DNA of 64,000 nt, taken from NCBI GenBank assembly GCA_029465975.1, contig CM055748.1, positions 4,545,888 through 4,609,887 of the forward strand, written 5' to 3'. This DNA is from Dallia pectoralis. Taxonomy: Eukaryota > Chordata > Actinopteri > Esociformes > Umbridae. Each line of letters begins with the position of its first letter. Position 1 is the first letter of the stretch. Below the pieces are notes generated by a model. The model made no database searches, was not told the origin of the DNA, and worked only from the letters and a program-made list of their open reading frames with translations. Both the position numbers and the translations under genes were made by a program. Below, piece by piece: positions 1-15,362 of the stretch.

Positions 1-572
1 GTGCAAGACAGAAAGAACAGTAAGTCAAAAAACAGCTCGATGTGATTGTAAAATCAATCGAAGCAAATCACTTTAGAAAAATGGACAACGGTAAAAAGCC
101 AACACAAAGAGCTAGTTATCCAAAATCGAGACGTATGGATAAAACGCTTTGCTAACCTTTTTTGACCCTGTACCAACAAACAAATAACAAAGCACTTACA
201 CCATTCATGACCACTAAAACAATGCTATACTCAACTATAAAAATCAATAAGAGCCCACTGGATTCGCCAATCTCATTGAATGAGCTCCATTCCAAGACAC
301 AATCCAAAAGGCCAGTGGTGTTGACGCTATCTCCAATACCTCAGCTTCCAAATTCCCCCCAAATGTACACAAATCTGACCCCAACAACTGCTGTGTTGTT
401 AACGAGGGCCTCTGGGAAAATCCACTGAAATATATTTAACAGACAACTTCTGTATTTCCCCAGGGACAGCAATATCCTAAGTAAATGTCAGATTGTCTTC
501 TCGTAGAGAGCAGTTTGAAATGGCTGAAAACCATCTGGGATGGTTGGTGAGAATATCAAATTAAGTTTCCTT
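1..572. other. AT-rich DNA, nothing recognised
   Basis: No family match, tandem repeat or splice-bounded frame is visible. The longest open frame (162-428, + strand) has a composition typical of chance frames. Confidence 0.6.
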
Positions 573-640
573 ACGTCGCCGCGACTCCTTGTGGTCAGGC
601 GAACGCCTGCAGCCGTAATTGCGTTCGTTAGTCGTATATT
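573..640. repeat. Possible dispersed-repeat fragment
   Basis: A short CpG-rich island in AT-rich DNA. It contains 'gactccttgtgg' followed by 'cgcctgcag' and a 'gcgttcgttag' segment. The order of these blocks resembles a common salmoniform dispersed repeat that I recall with a 'ccttgtggc...gggcgcctgca' core. The match is short and from memory, so the family is not named. Confidence 0.3.
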
Positions 641-2500
641 ATGCTTGAGTATCTGTCAGTGTAATGAGACGGAAAACATCGTCGAGGACTAATTTCCTGA
701 TTGAGTCCCGCGGAGCCCCAGGGAGTTGCTGCAACAAGGCACAGACACAATCCCCAAAATGGGCATCAGAAAATTTGATAAAAGTGGATGAAAACACGCA
801 CATTTCTTTGTCCGGCAGCTTGCACAGACACGGATGCAGCAAAAGCCACTTCGGCATTAGTATGCATCCACTAATTTACAAGGGCTTTAGATTTGAGCAC
901 CTGGCCTGCTCACAAGAAGGAAAAATCTAATCTCCACTTTTTGATGATGATTAGATGATTAGGGACAGAACGATATTGCAATTGCTTGGGGATTAGAAGC
1001 AGAGACTATTCGTTAACCCAATATTGACCAATGGTGTACCTTAACACAGTGTAAATACTTGGACGGGCACGCAGATGTGACACAAATGTTGGCTATTAAG
1101 TTAATTATAAATACATTATAGATCCCATTGACTTCCATGGTTGTGAATTCAAAGGTGCACAAACAAGGCAAATATTTACAAAATTGATTAAACCCCAATA
1201 GTGAGTCCTCTGTGTACGAAGTAAGAAAGCAACCACTTTCAAACAAGCCTCTCAAACTTTCCACGACAAAGTAACAACCTATGACATAAGCATAAACATA
1301 AGCATAACAGCGCAAAGTAGAAAGTTTGTTGGTCCTGGACAAATTGACCCAAAATGAACGCAATGTATATACTAAGTTTATATGTTATGCTATCGAGAGG
1401 TGCTACCATAGGCCGAAATGACTCTCAAGAGAATACTAGCTATTAGCGCACAGGCCTCAAAATGAAGGGCAGAAGACTTGCACTTCCTGGCTCGTTTTTT
1501 AATGTTATTTTTGTTTGAGGGATTTCAAAAGTCTAGACTTACCGTTAAAAATAAAATTATAGATTTTGAGCAGTTTCTTTTAAGGAACATTGACATTTTG
1601 GCTATGTTTCTTCGTGCTAGTCAAACTTTTACTAAGCATTGTTTTTCTGTAATTCTTTTACAGCCGTTTCTCGTTATGACATCGGTTTCTGGTAGTGACA
1701 TCAATGTTTTTCATGATTTTAAGAGTGAGTCATTACTGTAAATGTCTGCCGAGTTCGGTTCCACCCAGTTGGGATTATAACATAACGTAGTGTGATCCTT
1801 CACCTCAGGAATTTAACTGACTATGTGTGACCAATATATGTTCCTCTACTTGTTCTGACAGAAGCATCACATAAAATATATCCGAAAAGCGTCGCATTTT
1901 AGGAAGGCTCCTGTTGTCAGATGTACGACCACATTAGAGACAAGTAATCTATTTCTTTCAGAGTACTCCAATCCAAAAAGACCAATAGTGTCATATGACA
2001 TCTTTGCAGCATGTTACTGTCAGATTTTAACATTTCACGTTTTTTTTTCGTTGTCATCTCTGGAAATGAAACGAGCAACCAGTTGGCTAATGGGCCAATT
2101 TTCGGAGCAGCGGGCTATCTGCCAACCGGTGAAGCACAAGCCTAATTGTAAATCTGACCTATATTTAACCACATCACCTGTTCACAAATCAACTATTTCC
2201 ATGTAGTTAGAACTGTACACAGCCAATAATATAACATCTCCAAAGCCTCTATTTAACTTTGCCGATTGTAATATTTATTAATATTCTGTTAATTTCGGTT
2301 GTTTATTGTCGTAGAATCACTCGCTTTGGCAATTTGAACATCAGTTTCTCATGCCAATATTGCCCTTTGAATTGAGAGAGTGATATCGCTCGTTTGTATT
2401 CAGCCGCCACTGACTTGATTGAATGCTTAAAGGCAGTGCTCTGATATGCAAATCACATGCTAATTTGATCTTTTGCAAATGCACACACGTTGAGAGTGAT
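641..2500. other. Unique noncoding DNA, nothing recognised
   Basis: AT-rich sequence with scattered short open frames and no recognisable protein motif. A short (CA)n tract lies near 2505-2522, just beyond this stretch. Confidence 0.55.
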
Positions 2501-5500
2501 AACACACACACATACACACACATTTTATCAAAGAATATTTACTTGTCTGGACACAAAACAATATTCCAATGTAACACCAAGCGATATTCCCTCTAACATT
2601 AACCGGAATTATAGCTGTATCCTCAACTGAATCCTAACCTCTAAACCGAATGTCCTTTTAGGGTCAATCATTCCTTAGGCTTTTTTCTGTTCCCTAAAGA
2701 ATAGTAAAACTTGTTATGCATATATATGCACACACGTTTTGTCTGCACGCTCCGGTGATGTATATTCTAGTTCCTGCTCAGAAGGTGCCGTGTAGACAGA
2801 TAAAAGAGTAGGCATTAGTCTTCACTGACGGTGGGAGGGAGGGGGCATAACTGAGTCACTTTGTCTCATATTCATTCTTCATCTCAGTTCAAGCGAGTCA
2901 GAATATTCTCTACCTCCATTGGGGTCCTTGAAGGTTATGGGGGAATGAGGGAGCAAGTGTGTGTGTGTGTGTTTTGGCGGGGGAGTGTGGTTTATAGCTT
3001 GTATATTTTCCTCAGAGCAGGTGCACTTTCCTCAGAACATCAAAGATATAAAAGAGGACACCGAATTACACGATGAACCATGATGACCCTTATCTCTTTC
3101 TCGCTTTTCATTTCCTTCTCTCACTCTCACTCTTTCTCTCCTTGGCCCTCTTTGCCTATTTCCCTATTTTACGATTTGTCTCCTTGGCCCTGTTTCCCTA
3201 TTTCCTTCTCTTTGACTCGTCCCCTTTTGTCAGTCTATTCTGTCACAATTACATGCATTTCATTGCAAAACAAAACATTGCCAAAGCACATTTAACTGTA
3301 GAACAACTAATCTTTACTTACAACTGACAACAGTCGCATTATGAGAACAACTATTGCGTGTTGAAGTAATATCAGTAATGTTCCTCTTCCTGGTAGTTTT
3401 CAGTTTGGTGGGAATGGTTGTATCAGTGGAAATTGTAGTATTATTGCTAGTATTAGTGGGGGAGTTAGTATTGGTGGTAAAGGTCGACCAAAGTATGGCT
3501 TGTTTTTAAATCTTTGGCCAAAACATACATACATACAAGATATTTACAGAAAAAGCTTTAGCGTACATTCCGGACATGGCTACAATATTTAATATTCACA
3601 ATAGTCTTCCTTTTTCTATAGCCAATATGTGGTCACCAAGCCTGTATTTGGTGAGGATCCGTCCCTGTTTAGTGATATTTTTCCGATTTGCATTCTCTTT
3701 AAGGCAACATTGGAATTCAACTTGTATTGCTTTCCATTTATTAATGTATTTGATTATAATGTAACAGTTGGTTTTAACAGCTCACATAAAGACTCTTATA
3801 AAAACAGAGGGCTTCGAGAGGGTTCTTTTGCTGTCCATATAGGAGAACCCAGTATGGATTCTGGAACATTTTTGTGCTCCATGAAAAAGCAGCCAACGTG
3901 TATACTCAGACTTCGACTGGTGTTGGAAAAGGCAGATTTGGACCGTTAATTGGAATACGCTGACTGTCCATTAACTACTATACATGACATCAGAGAATCA
4001 TCGCGTTGCCTCCTGTTAAAAGGTTCTCCCAAGCTGTTAATTGGGCGGCTTTTACTGGCGTTTTGTTCACTCAGTGAGGGAAATGCTTTTAAAAGACGAG
4101 ACTATAATATAGCCGGCGTTAGCGCCATACAATATTGCCAAACACCTGCAAATCCTAATGAGCACTTCACTTCACCGTGTTGTTGGAAACACAGTAACGA
4201 GATGACATGGCGTCACGCTCCGGGTGCTTCCGAACAGAATGAGACGTTTTCTGTCACGAAGAAAAGCTGCTGCTGGAAGAGGCATTTGATCGCACACATG
4301 GCTTCTTTGAGAAATTAAAAGAAAAGTATATACCCATTCGGACGATTCTGTTATCCGTTTGTTCTTAGCAATTCATTATAAACTGCCTATTTCACTTTGA
4401 GATCTGAAACCCCTGAGGTTAACTAGTTTCAGTCAGTTGGGCCTTTGCATCTGAGAAATCATGATGCATCCTTTGAATTGTTGATTGCTGCTGTCGCGGA
4501 ACGAAGTGGTTTCTTGTCAGGTTCGATCTTTTTCACATTTACAGAAACATTTGATCTAATACATTCAAAACAAATTTGACATCAATTTAATTGTCTTCTA
4601 TTTGTTGGTGACAACCAATTTAGTGATTCATGCAATTGTGTATATAAATGGCGTCCCAGAATACATCTGCGAAAATTGTTATTGATGTCATTTTCTTCAC
4701 AAAATACAGCCCTGGCTCTGTATTGTTAGATGATATTGCCACAGGGAACAGGACGTAGGCTTCTAAAGTCTTTCTGATGGATACAATATAAAGCAAATCA
4801 TAGGTCTGAATATATTGGGAAAATCCTCTTATCTTGAATTAAACAGCCTTTCCTCCGCAGGGCGCTCGGTTTTCCTGTGTCTACCCCTATGGCAAAGCAG
4901 TGCTCACTGAGCCTGTACTTTGTCAAGATTTTTATCAGTAACCATGGTGTTACAAGGAGAGAAACTGGGAACAGACACAGAACGGCTGTTCAGAGCCACA
5001 GTGAGTGTTTTATTAATATAATGGGAGGACTTAAAGGGCAAATCCAAACCAAAAGACTGATTGCTTTCTTGGGGAGGCACGGTCGTTAATGTTGTAATGT
5101 CCCAGTGGTCTTCCTAGAAGAATGGGTGTCCCTCCACCTTTCTACTCCTGTCTTCCTCCTTATTCTCAATCTCCGGCACCTTCCTGACAGTGCAGAATTA
5201 GATGACATATTTTCCACTTTTCAGCAGCTCCTCCCCTGAAGAGGTCCCAATGGGACACAGCTGTGTAGGGGCGGAGCTGCTGGATGCCCCCGGAAGGTTC
5301 CGGAAGGTTTCTCGGGGCGTTGGTTCGCAATACAATGGTCAAATCTGGTTACTCTCTCTCGCAATCTGTCTCTCTTCTCGCTCTAGGCTGGTTTTACACA
5401 TGACCTGATAAAAAAATATGTCAATGTTTGTATGAACCCCTGTAAACATATTTTGTCCTTTTTTGCGTATGTCAGTTGGTAACGAGCAAATCTAGACACA

Positions 5501-6340
5501 AGTGGGTGAGGGTTACGTGACGCCATGCACTGTTTAAAATAGAAAGGTGTTTACACAACGGAAGAGTTACTGACTGACCGGCAAATTAGCAGATAACCAT
5601 TTTCACAAACCTGATAACTGGTTTCATGCTCTGGGAAACTGCAGGAGTCATAAACAAAACCCTGTTCATGGCATCTCTTCAGAGTTTTCAGGGCAGATTT
5701 TACATAATGTTTACATAACATGTAAATTACCCTTTTCAATTCAGCAACAGGCGTTGTGTGAGACAAGATTGGGTTCAGTTGACTTCTTCCTCTGCATCTT
5801 GGAGGTACTGTACTTACAATTGCCGCTAGCCACTAGCGCGAGCATGCATTTTCCGAAGCGTTTAACCTTTAAGACTATGCAACTTAAGTTTTATTTCATT
5901 ATATTCTTATTACATAATGTTACTTATAGATCTACTATAAGAACCACACTCTGTGAGACAATTGAATACTGCAACAACCCACAAGCACATACAGACAGTT
6001 TAATGTTTTTTTTTCATTTCAGAGCTGCATAGGGACCAATGTCATAATTACAGAAATACTTTAGTGGTTTTAAGAAAATACCCCCTGGTGAGGTCGCCAT
6101 GTCTCCCTCGCTACCAAAAGAGGTAACACACCAAACTCAAAATTCACCACCCTGAAGCAGCAGTAGGTAGAACAGTCTCTTGACACTTTCAGAACGTTGT
6201 AGTCATTCAGTAAAACCCCCAGTGATGAACATCTCACTAACTTGAAAAGCTCATGATTTTACTTCCCTATTTATTTGTTACCCATTACGTTTTTTCCTGC
6301 AATTTTTGTCCTAAGCTCACAGAGAAATCGGAATGCACAT
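2501..6340. other. Noncoding DNA with a pyrimidine-rich patch
   Basis: Mostly unique sequence. A short (GT)8 tract lies at 2957-2972. A pyrimidine-rich stretch at about 3085-3235 contains an imperfect tandem duplication of roughly 40 bp whose halves both begin 'tccttggccct' (near 3138 and 3180). Open frames around 3576-4318 show no motif I recognise. Confidence 0.5.
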
Positions 6341-6513
6341 GGAATGTACAACTGAATGCCTTCAACTGAAATGTGTCCTCTGCATTTTACCTGATTAGGC
6401 AGCCCTAATTGTCCTAACTGTCTTGCTCAAGGACAGAACGACAGTTTTTTCACCTTGATGGTGGGGGGAGTTGAAGGCATATTCCCTATCCACTAGGCCA
6501 CCTTGCCGCCCAT
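6341..6513 (-). mobile_element. tRNA-derived SINE relic
   Basis: On the minus strand the element begins 'gggcggcaaggtggcctag'. It has a tRNA-type A box (TGGCCTAGTGG, 6490-6500) and then a degenerate B-box region. A conserved-type body follows ('ttgagcaagacagtta', a 'ggcagccc...gaggacacatttcagttgaa' section). It ends 'ctgaatgca/ttcagttgtac'-like at 6341-6365. This block order matches a SINE family I know from salmoniform and related fish. The B box is badly decayed, so transcription by Pol III is unlikely today. Confidence 0.75.
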
Positions 6514-7339
6514 AAAGAGGTTAATGGCCCGCCCACTGAAAAGAGGTGGATTGATTTCTTCTAGTTTCATATCTCCAACAGATTTTTGCAATGTCACTAC
6601 TTATCAATGACAGCGATAAGCAGATCACAATTTGAAATGGATGTTCTTAATTCTTTTACACACACACACACACACAGATTTGACTAATGCTGTTATTGTT
6701 CTTAGTGGTAGAAAACATACAGAACAAATCCCACCATTCCTGGATCGCCATCCCGCTAGCTTGCTAAATATACAAGAGGCTTTTGTTGTTTGCCAAGTTT
6801 CACTGTATGCTATTTACTCGCCCACATCAGTTTAAACCTCTTGTACAAATCATGGTTTGTGAATGGGCTGAAATAGCTTTTAACATTGCAAATAATTCAT
6901 GTCCATTTATGCTTACAATTAACTCTCACATTGTTCTTTAAAAACCCACTGTTGACTTGCTTCCTGACACCTTTGCATACGATACGCAGTAGTCTGAAAA
7001 CAAAACAGTAAAACATTAAGGGCTGACGTTAATCGAGACTTTATGAAGTGGTGGTTATGACAACGGCAGCCAAACACCTCCTCTCTAACTCTCTCTTCCG
7101 ATATCCAAATGTCTGTTTAAAGTGCATCCGACGCTAGGGGTAATATAGCCGTGGGTCCCTAGTTTCCATGGTGATGGTTATAGGGGTAGGGGTGATGAGG
7201 TTGGGCAAAAGACAGGAAGGAGAAAAAAATCAAAACAACTAAGGACGTCACATTGACGAGTGGACTGGGAGGGTTAATGACAGAGGTGGATGGACAGAAT
7301 AGAGGAAGTGGCTGGGAATCTGTTAAAGCAACATCCATT
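6514..7339. other. Unique noncoding DNA
   Basis: Contains a short (AC)n tract at 6658-6676. Nothing else recognised. Confidence 0.5.
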
Positions 7340-7394
7340 GTGTGTGTGTGTGTGTGTCTGTGTGTTTGTATGTCTGTGTGTTTGTGTGTGTGTG
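7340..7394. repeat. (TG)n microsatellite, compound
   Basis: Interrupted TG dinucleotide tract with tgtctg and tttg interruptions. The open frames crossing it on both strands are repeat translations. Confidence 0.9.
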
Positions 7395-8062
7395 CTCTGT
7401 GCATGTTTGTGTGGTTTGCGATTAGCGAGATGACCTTCTCCTTTAATCACTGGAGCCACGTTCACCAACACCCTCTTCATCTCATTGTGTATGTCTCATC
7501 CTCTCGTCCTCCTCTGTTCTTCTCGTACCACTTTCTTTTTCCTGCCTCTCTCGCCTCTCGTTCATTTGGGTCCGGCGCTGGTCACATCCTGGCTATCTGG
7601 GTTCTGTTCCTGAATTCAGCTGGTTCCTCTTCATCTCTGTCTATGCATCAACTACAGGTCCACTGTTGTTCCACTGTTCCACTGTTCCACTTTTCCACTG
7701 TTTACGTGAATATGTTGTATCTTGTACTACATTACACCTACTAGAATATAAAATACAAGTTGACTGTAAATAATGTCAATGATACAGGATTTATACAGAA
7801 AGTAGTATGGATAGTTAAATCCCCAAAAACTATATAGAGCGTACAGAGAAATGCAGAGCTACAGTCAACTGGTAGCTACGCTTTAATGCTCCACCATGAG
7901 ACAAAACTTTACCGCAGACATAAACACTTTTTTGGGATTGTATTCCCCGTCCACAAGGTTTCCTTTTAAATCAAGTTAGTACAGTAATGACAAATATGGT
8001 ATTTCAACTGTTGATAACTATGAATATTTTTTCCTTTTCCGCGTAGCATTTACCCAAATCTG
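7395..8062. other. Noncoding DNA
   Basis: A pyrimidine-rich patch (about 7490-7560) and a short 'ccactgttcc' tandem (about 7660-7700) are visible. No gene recognised. Confidence 0.5.
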
Positions 8063-8084
8063 GTGTGTGTGTGTGTGTGTGTGT
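8063..8084. repeat. (GT)n microsatellite
   Basis: Pure GT dinucleotide run, followed by a degenerate TG-rich tail. Confidence 0.9.
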
Positions 8085-8879
8085 TTGTGCGAGCGTGTTC
8101 GTGTGTGCTGGTATGTATATGTGTGGATTTGCACTGCCCTCAGGTCGTCGAATATATCACACTGTAAAGAAACACACAATCCTACCAATGCCCATGTCAA
8201 GATCATTAACCCTCCTTGGGCCAGAACATTAATACTGTAGAAACAGACACAGGCAGAGCACATAGGAATACATATCTCCAAATGAGTTTGGCCGCGCCGA
8301 TACATAATACATTACTGCTGAGACCTGCGGGATATCCTGAACTGGCACTAGACTTGTTTGTTCTTTTTACCCTCATCCTATTTTGCGCTCTATTTTTTTC
8401 TCTTGCTCGCTCTGGTTGAGTGAGGGGTTTATACACAACAAGGGTTCCTTTACGGAGGGATAAGCCCTATCGATGTGTGTGCCTCTGCTTTGGGTGAGGT
8501 GAAGGTCAGAGTTTGACTTTTTTTATAAAAATACTTGTAACTGGATTGACCCGCGCACATAAATCCGAAGCGTCGGGTATTCGTCTTCTCTCTCCATGGG
8601 AATCCCACTGGGCTGTGGAAGTCTACAAAGTGAGATGGAGCTGGCATGACATTTAGACCGTTTTTTCCCTGATTAATCTGATCATAATCAAATTTACGGT
8701 TCCTGACAGTCAATTGGCACAAACAGATTGGAGTCAGTTTTTGGACTGGAATATGTTCGGTCGCATAAGGGAGGAGAGTCGATGTTACGCCTACTTTACA
8801 ACACTGAGGACATTGTCCGTCAGTTACCAGTCATTGGCTTAGTAAGCTCTGAGAAATGCGAAGCCTGCTGACTCTACAG
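8085..8879. other. Noncoding DNA
   Basis: No repeat or gene recognised. The minus-strand frame at 8450-8722 has no known motif. Confidence 0.45.
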
Positions 8880-9135
8880 CATCCTTGTAGATGTGGGATG
8901 GGACATACGCCGCTTCCTGAAGTCAACAAATATGTCATTTATTTTACTGACGTCGCCACCGTGAAACAAGTTTGCTTACATCACTGGTGAACTCATCACT
9001 GTTAGTTAGCAGACCGTGCTCAAACTTGCCGATGGTGTCAGATGTTGTGCCGAGCCGCGTAGTTGTGGTTGAACTGGGAGAAAGAGAAGGGGGTTGAGGA
9101 CACACCCCTGGGGGGCGCCAACGTTAAGTCAGCCA
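8880..9135 (-). pseudogene. LINE reverse-transcriptase remnant (L2/CR1/Rex1-like)
   Basis: Read on the minus strand, 9119-9105 encodes GAPQG within NVGAPQGCVLNPLLF. This is the RT signature that usually reads (G/S)xPQGCVLSPLL(F/Y) in fish non-LTR retrotransposons. Downstream, after frameshifts, come a degraded stretch resembling the 'NTIIKFADDT' catalytic region and then DVSKINDIFVDFRKR (minus strand, ending about 8907), corresponding to the family's 'LNVSKTKE(L/M)IVDFRK'. The catalytic FADD is lost (the codons read roughly KFEHG) and stops occur in every frame. Only about 80 codons of RT palm survive. It is a dead fragment, probably from a 5'-truncated LINE copy. The clade cannot be settled from so short a piece. 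Confidence 0.75.
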
Positions 9136-11428
9136 GGAGGAGATGTTGCTGCCAAGCCTGTTTGGCTGTGGGTTGAGTCTTAAGGGGCTGGTCATGTTTT
9201 TGGTACATGTCATGTAAAAAAATAAGCAGACGCACACCCTGAAACACAAACATGCTGGCTATTCGCTAAAAATACAAATATCTTAAATAACAAGTTTAAA
9301 CAGCCCTGTTAGTAATCACAATTGACAATAGAGATGCTCCGAGGCAGCTGGAAAGTCTGTGTGTCTTAAGACAGTGTGTGTGCATGTGTTTTAAGAGAGT
9401 GTATGCGTGTTTGGCTTTCACCCCTTACACACTTAACAGAATATGTCTCTTTGTCTTATTGTGTGTGTGTGTGTATGTGTGCGTCACATTTGACATACGA
9501 CTTGAGTTTTTCCGTTGTTCTTTGTGTGGAGACATGAGGTCAACAGGGGTTAACACCAGCTGTGTAGACCCTGGCTCTGAATGTTGTCTGAATCTGACTC
9601 ACGCTTCGGGCCGATGGCGAACAATGATAGCATTCGTCACAACTGACAGTGACAGGAACTGGCTCAGTCCGTCAGCATTAAACACAGTCATAACCAGTCC
9701 TTACCATTAACACTCTCAGAGGGAGAGACAAAAAGAGGGAGATGGGGGAGAGGGAAAAGGGGAGAATGACAGAGGGAGTGAACAAGACAAACATTCTAAA
9801 TGGTTACAGAAAATCCACTATCTGTTTGTTCCGGGCAGAACCTGGAGGACTCTCCTCTACTGCCCACGCAATACCATTTAACAGAGAGCAAAAACACCCA
9901 GTTGACCACGAACGATCTCGCTCCAATTTTGACCGATGAAAGACAATAATTAAATTGCACACATTGACTTTTAGCTGAGTGAAATTGAAAATTGAGAAAG
10001 ATGGAACGCTACTGTACACTTGAGAGAAATGTCACTTTAGCTCACTCAAACTGAGTAAAGGATCCCAAACATAGAAAAACTTTTGTCAAAATACAGAATT
10101 TGTCTGATGTGGCCAAGGCCAGACCAAGTACTGCTTTAGCAAAGGTTTGAATTCACAGCGTCCTTCAGCAAAACTCTTTTCCCCACTGCCTCTAATGTAA
10201 TATCTAATAAAGCAGTAAATATTGGAAAATATTTGTTTTCCAACAAAACTGAAATAATAAAATCCAAAGAGGACAAGATAAAGCAGATTCTGATTTGATC
10301 TATAATTAAAATGTAAAAGGTCTTGGGTGATCAAAGATAACAATAATTTTAACAAAATTTTGAACAAAAAAGTGTTCCAGCCTTCACTAAAAATATGTAG
10401 GGTACATTTGTCCAGTGTGGATTCTGTGTGAACATGGGGGGGGGGGTAGTTAGGTAGCAATTAGCAACAGTTATAGGGGCACTTAACACAACTAATAAGC
10501 AAGTGCGAACAATAGACTACAATAATTCACTGTATGTAAAAAATATGCCGGTGCATGTATCCGCGATTATTTGGTCTTGTCATTGCGCACACCTGTTCTT
10601 CCTTATGAAGCAGTGTGTCATGTAGAACCTTTAATGTGTAATTTAGAACCTAGAAGTGTGTAATATTGAGCCTCCAGTGTGTAATATATGTACTTGTATG
10701 TTTGATGAGGCCTGTATGCCCATTAGCGTACTAACGGTGAGAAAGGTAGCCCCCATTAAAGTACCTCTGGGATGCAGATAATATATCTGAAAATAGATAC
10801 TAAAATTAATTAAAGATAATTAGTGGCAACGTCAGGCAATTAAAACCGGACGCCCTCGAAAGACATGGTTCGCCAGAGAGGACGGCTCATGTGATAATCT
10901 CTTAGTTAGGAGTTCAAGAGAAGAACACGTTCTAATCACCTGCCCCAAATATACAGTCACTTAAATAATTGGCACTCTCAATTAAGACAAGCAAAGACGT
11001 CTGTGTAAAATAAATTATACAGCTACTGATAAACGTGTTGTGTTAAATAGGTATGTTCCCTCATCCGTAATGAAAAGTGTTGGGGATAATTGGATTCTCC
11101 AGTTGGTTCTTTTAGCGGGTACAAAAACACAGCCTCCGCTAGCGAATAAAAAACTCAGACACAACTTTATTTTTGAGTTTGCACAATTTTTGCTGAAATG
11201 AAGGAAAAGGCATGTTTAAACACTCTGTGGAGTGAGAATAGAAGGCACACCGGGAAATGCGTTGGGCAGACGGGCTGGATTGGGATTCATGGCATGTCGT
11301 TGCCCTTGTCATCTATGACCATGTGAAAATGCAAATACCCTCACAAATGAAAAAAGACTTGAACAAAGAACGTTGACCTTCAAATATCAGGCAATGCCTA
11401 AATATACCACTTACCACAATTTGGGTAA
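9136..11428. other. Noncoding DNA with possible old repeat
   Basis: A (GT)n tract lies at 9461-9482 and a G-run at about 10437-10447. The stretch at about 10955-11025 ('ttggcactctcaatta...gacaagcaaagac...gtgtaaaataaat') resembles a common teleost repeat with 'gagcaaaaagactgtataaaataaa', recalled from memory. Otherwise nothing recognised. Confidence 0.4.
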
Positions 11429-11540
11429 TAAGGTCCCGTGTAGCACACCTGGTAAAAGAATGGTGCTTGCAAAGTCAGGATTCTGGTTTGATTCCTATGG
11501 GGTCCTGTACAAAAAAGTAACAAAATGTTTGGACTATAAT
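11429..11540 (+). mobile_element. tRNA-derived SINE relic (tRNA-Ala-like head)
   Basis: A tRNA-like head is clear. There is an A box TAGCACACCTGG at 11441-11452 (canonical TAGCTCAGTTGG), an anticodon-arm-like 'ggtgcttgcaaagtcagg', and a B box GGTTTGATTCC at 11485-11495 (canonical GGTTCGATTCC). The arm after it (atggggtcctgta) pairs only loosely with the start. This block order matches the tRNA-headed SINE common in salmoniform fish. Substitutions in both boxes and the lack of a clean 3' tail mark an old copy. It is not a functional tRNA gene, because the acceptor stem does not pair well. Confidence 0.7.
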
Positions 11541-14342
<2,802 letters not shown>

Positions 14343-14786
14343 GAAGGTGTTCAATTTTGTTGAGGTCAGGGCTCTGTGCCACTCGAGTTCCTCTACAGCA
14401 ATCTTGTTGAACCATATCTTCATGAATCCTACTTTGTGCACATGTGCGCAGTTTTGTTGACACAGGAAAGTTTCTTACCTAAACTGTTGCCACAAAGTTG
14501 GAAGCACCAATTGTATAAATTATTTTTGTATCCTGTTGCATTAAGATGACCCTTTACTGGAACTAAGGGACCTAGCCAAAACCCTGAAACACAGCCCCAC
14601 ACCAATATCCCTCCTCCCCGGTACTTTACAGTAGGCGCTATACATTCCAGTAGATCGCAGTCTCCTGGCATCTGGCACACCCAGATTCGTCTATCAGACT
14701 GCCAGATAGTGAAGCATAAAGCATCATAGAAGACATTGCGTTTCCACAGCGCTAGAGTTCAACGGCAGCGCACTGTATAACTATTA
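14343..14786 (-). pseudogene. Tc1-like transposase remnant, catalytic half
   Basis: The minus-strand frame encodes PTVKYRGGGILVWGC followed by GPLVPVKGHLNATGY (about 14632-14540). This is the Tc1/mariner hallmark region preceding the second catalytic aspartate (family form roughly TVKxGGGxxMVWGCF...GPLVxxxGxxNAxxY). Farther upstream, decayed sequence still resembles the 'SDESRF...W(Q)SDGRVWVWR' segment (about 14640-14760). At the low-coordinate end 'gttgaggtcagggctctgtgcc' matches a segment conserved in the fish Tc1 family I recall. Several stops and frameshifts are present. It abuts another Tc1 piece at 14787-15362. Read on the minus strand, the two are collinear in transposase order, so they may be one element. 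Confidence 0.85.
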
Positions 14787-15362
14787 CAGAGTTGCAAAGA
14801 ATAAGCCTTATCTAAGACTGGCGAAAAGAAAGAAAAGAACACAAACAAGGGACACAGGAAAAACTCTGCCTAGAAGGCCAGCATCCAGAGGCGCCTATTT
14901 AATGAAGCTGCCAGTTGAGGACCAGTGAGGCATTTGTTTCTCAAACTAGACACTAATGTATTTGTCCCCAGTAACGCCGTTCACATTGTTTTGTGAGGTC
15001 TTCAGTTTCTTGACAGTTTCTCACTCATTTCTCAAAAAAAGAATAGACCGACAAGTCTCCGAAGACGGTTCTTTGTTTGAGGACATTTTGAGCCTATAAT
15101 CTAACCCAAAAATACGATGCTTCAGATACACAATCAGTCAAAAGATGGTGAATTTTATTGCTTCTTTAGTCAGCACAACCGTTTTCAGTTGTGCGTACAT
15201 AATCGCATAGTATTTTGTTCTGATCAATTAGCATTTTAAAACAGTAAACCTGGATCAGCAAACACAATGTGTCATTAGAACACAGCAGGGATTTTAATTT
15301 AATGGACAAACATTTTCATTTAAAAAGAACATTTTTGATACCCCATATTTTTGAACGTAGTG
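14787..15362 (-). mobile_element. Tc1-like transposon 5' half with internal inversion
   Basis: The outer end, 'atttttgaacgtagtg' at 15347-15362, resembles the fish Tc1 terminus 'cttttgaacggtagtg'. Inward come the family's untranslated leader and a transposase start at 15086-15084 (minus strand) encoding MSSNKEPSSETCRSILFLRNE. Then come decayed helix-turn-helix sequence, 'agtttgagaaacaaatgcc' and 'ctggccttctaggcagag' (about 14874-14892). The next 90 bp (14787-14873) hold the expected continuation but in plus orientation: 'gttgcaaagaataagcc', 'aagactggcgaaaag', 'aaagaacaca'. CAGAG (14787) and CTCTG (14874) mark the two edges. The element is dead, with stops and missing segments. Confidence 0.85.

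Noticed and set aside
11429..11505. Functional tRNA gene
   Set aside because: A and B boxes are present but mutated, and the acceptor stem does not pair. The downstream sequence and family resemblance fit a SINE.
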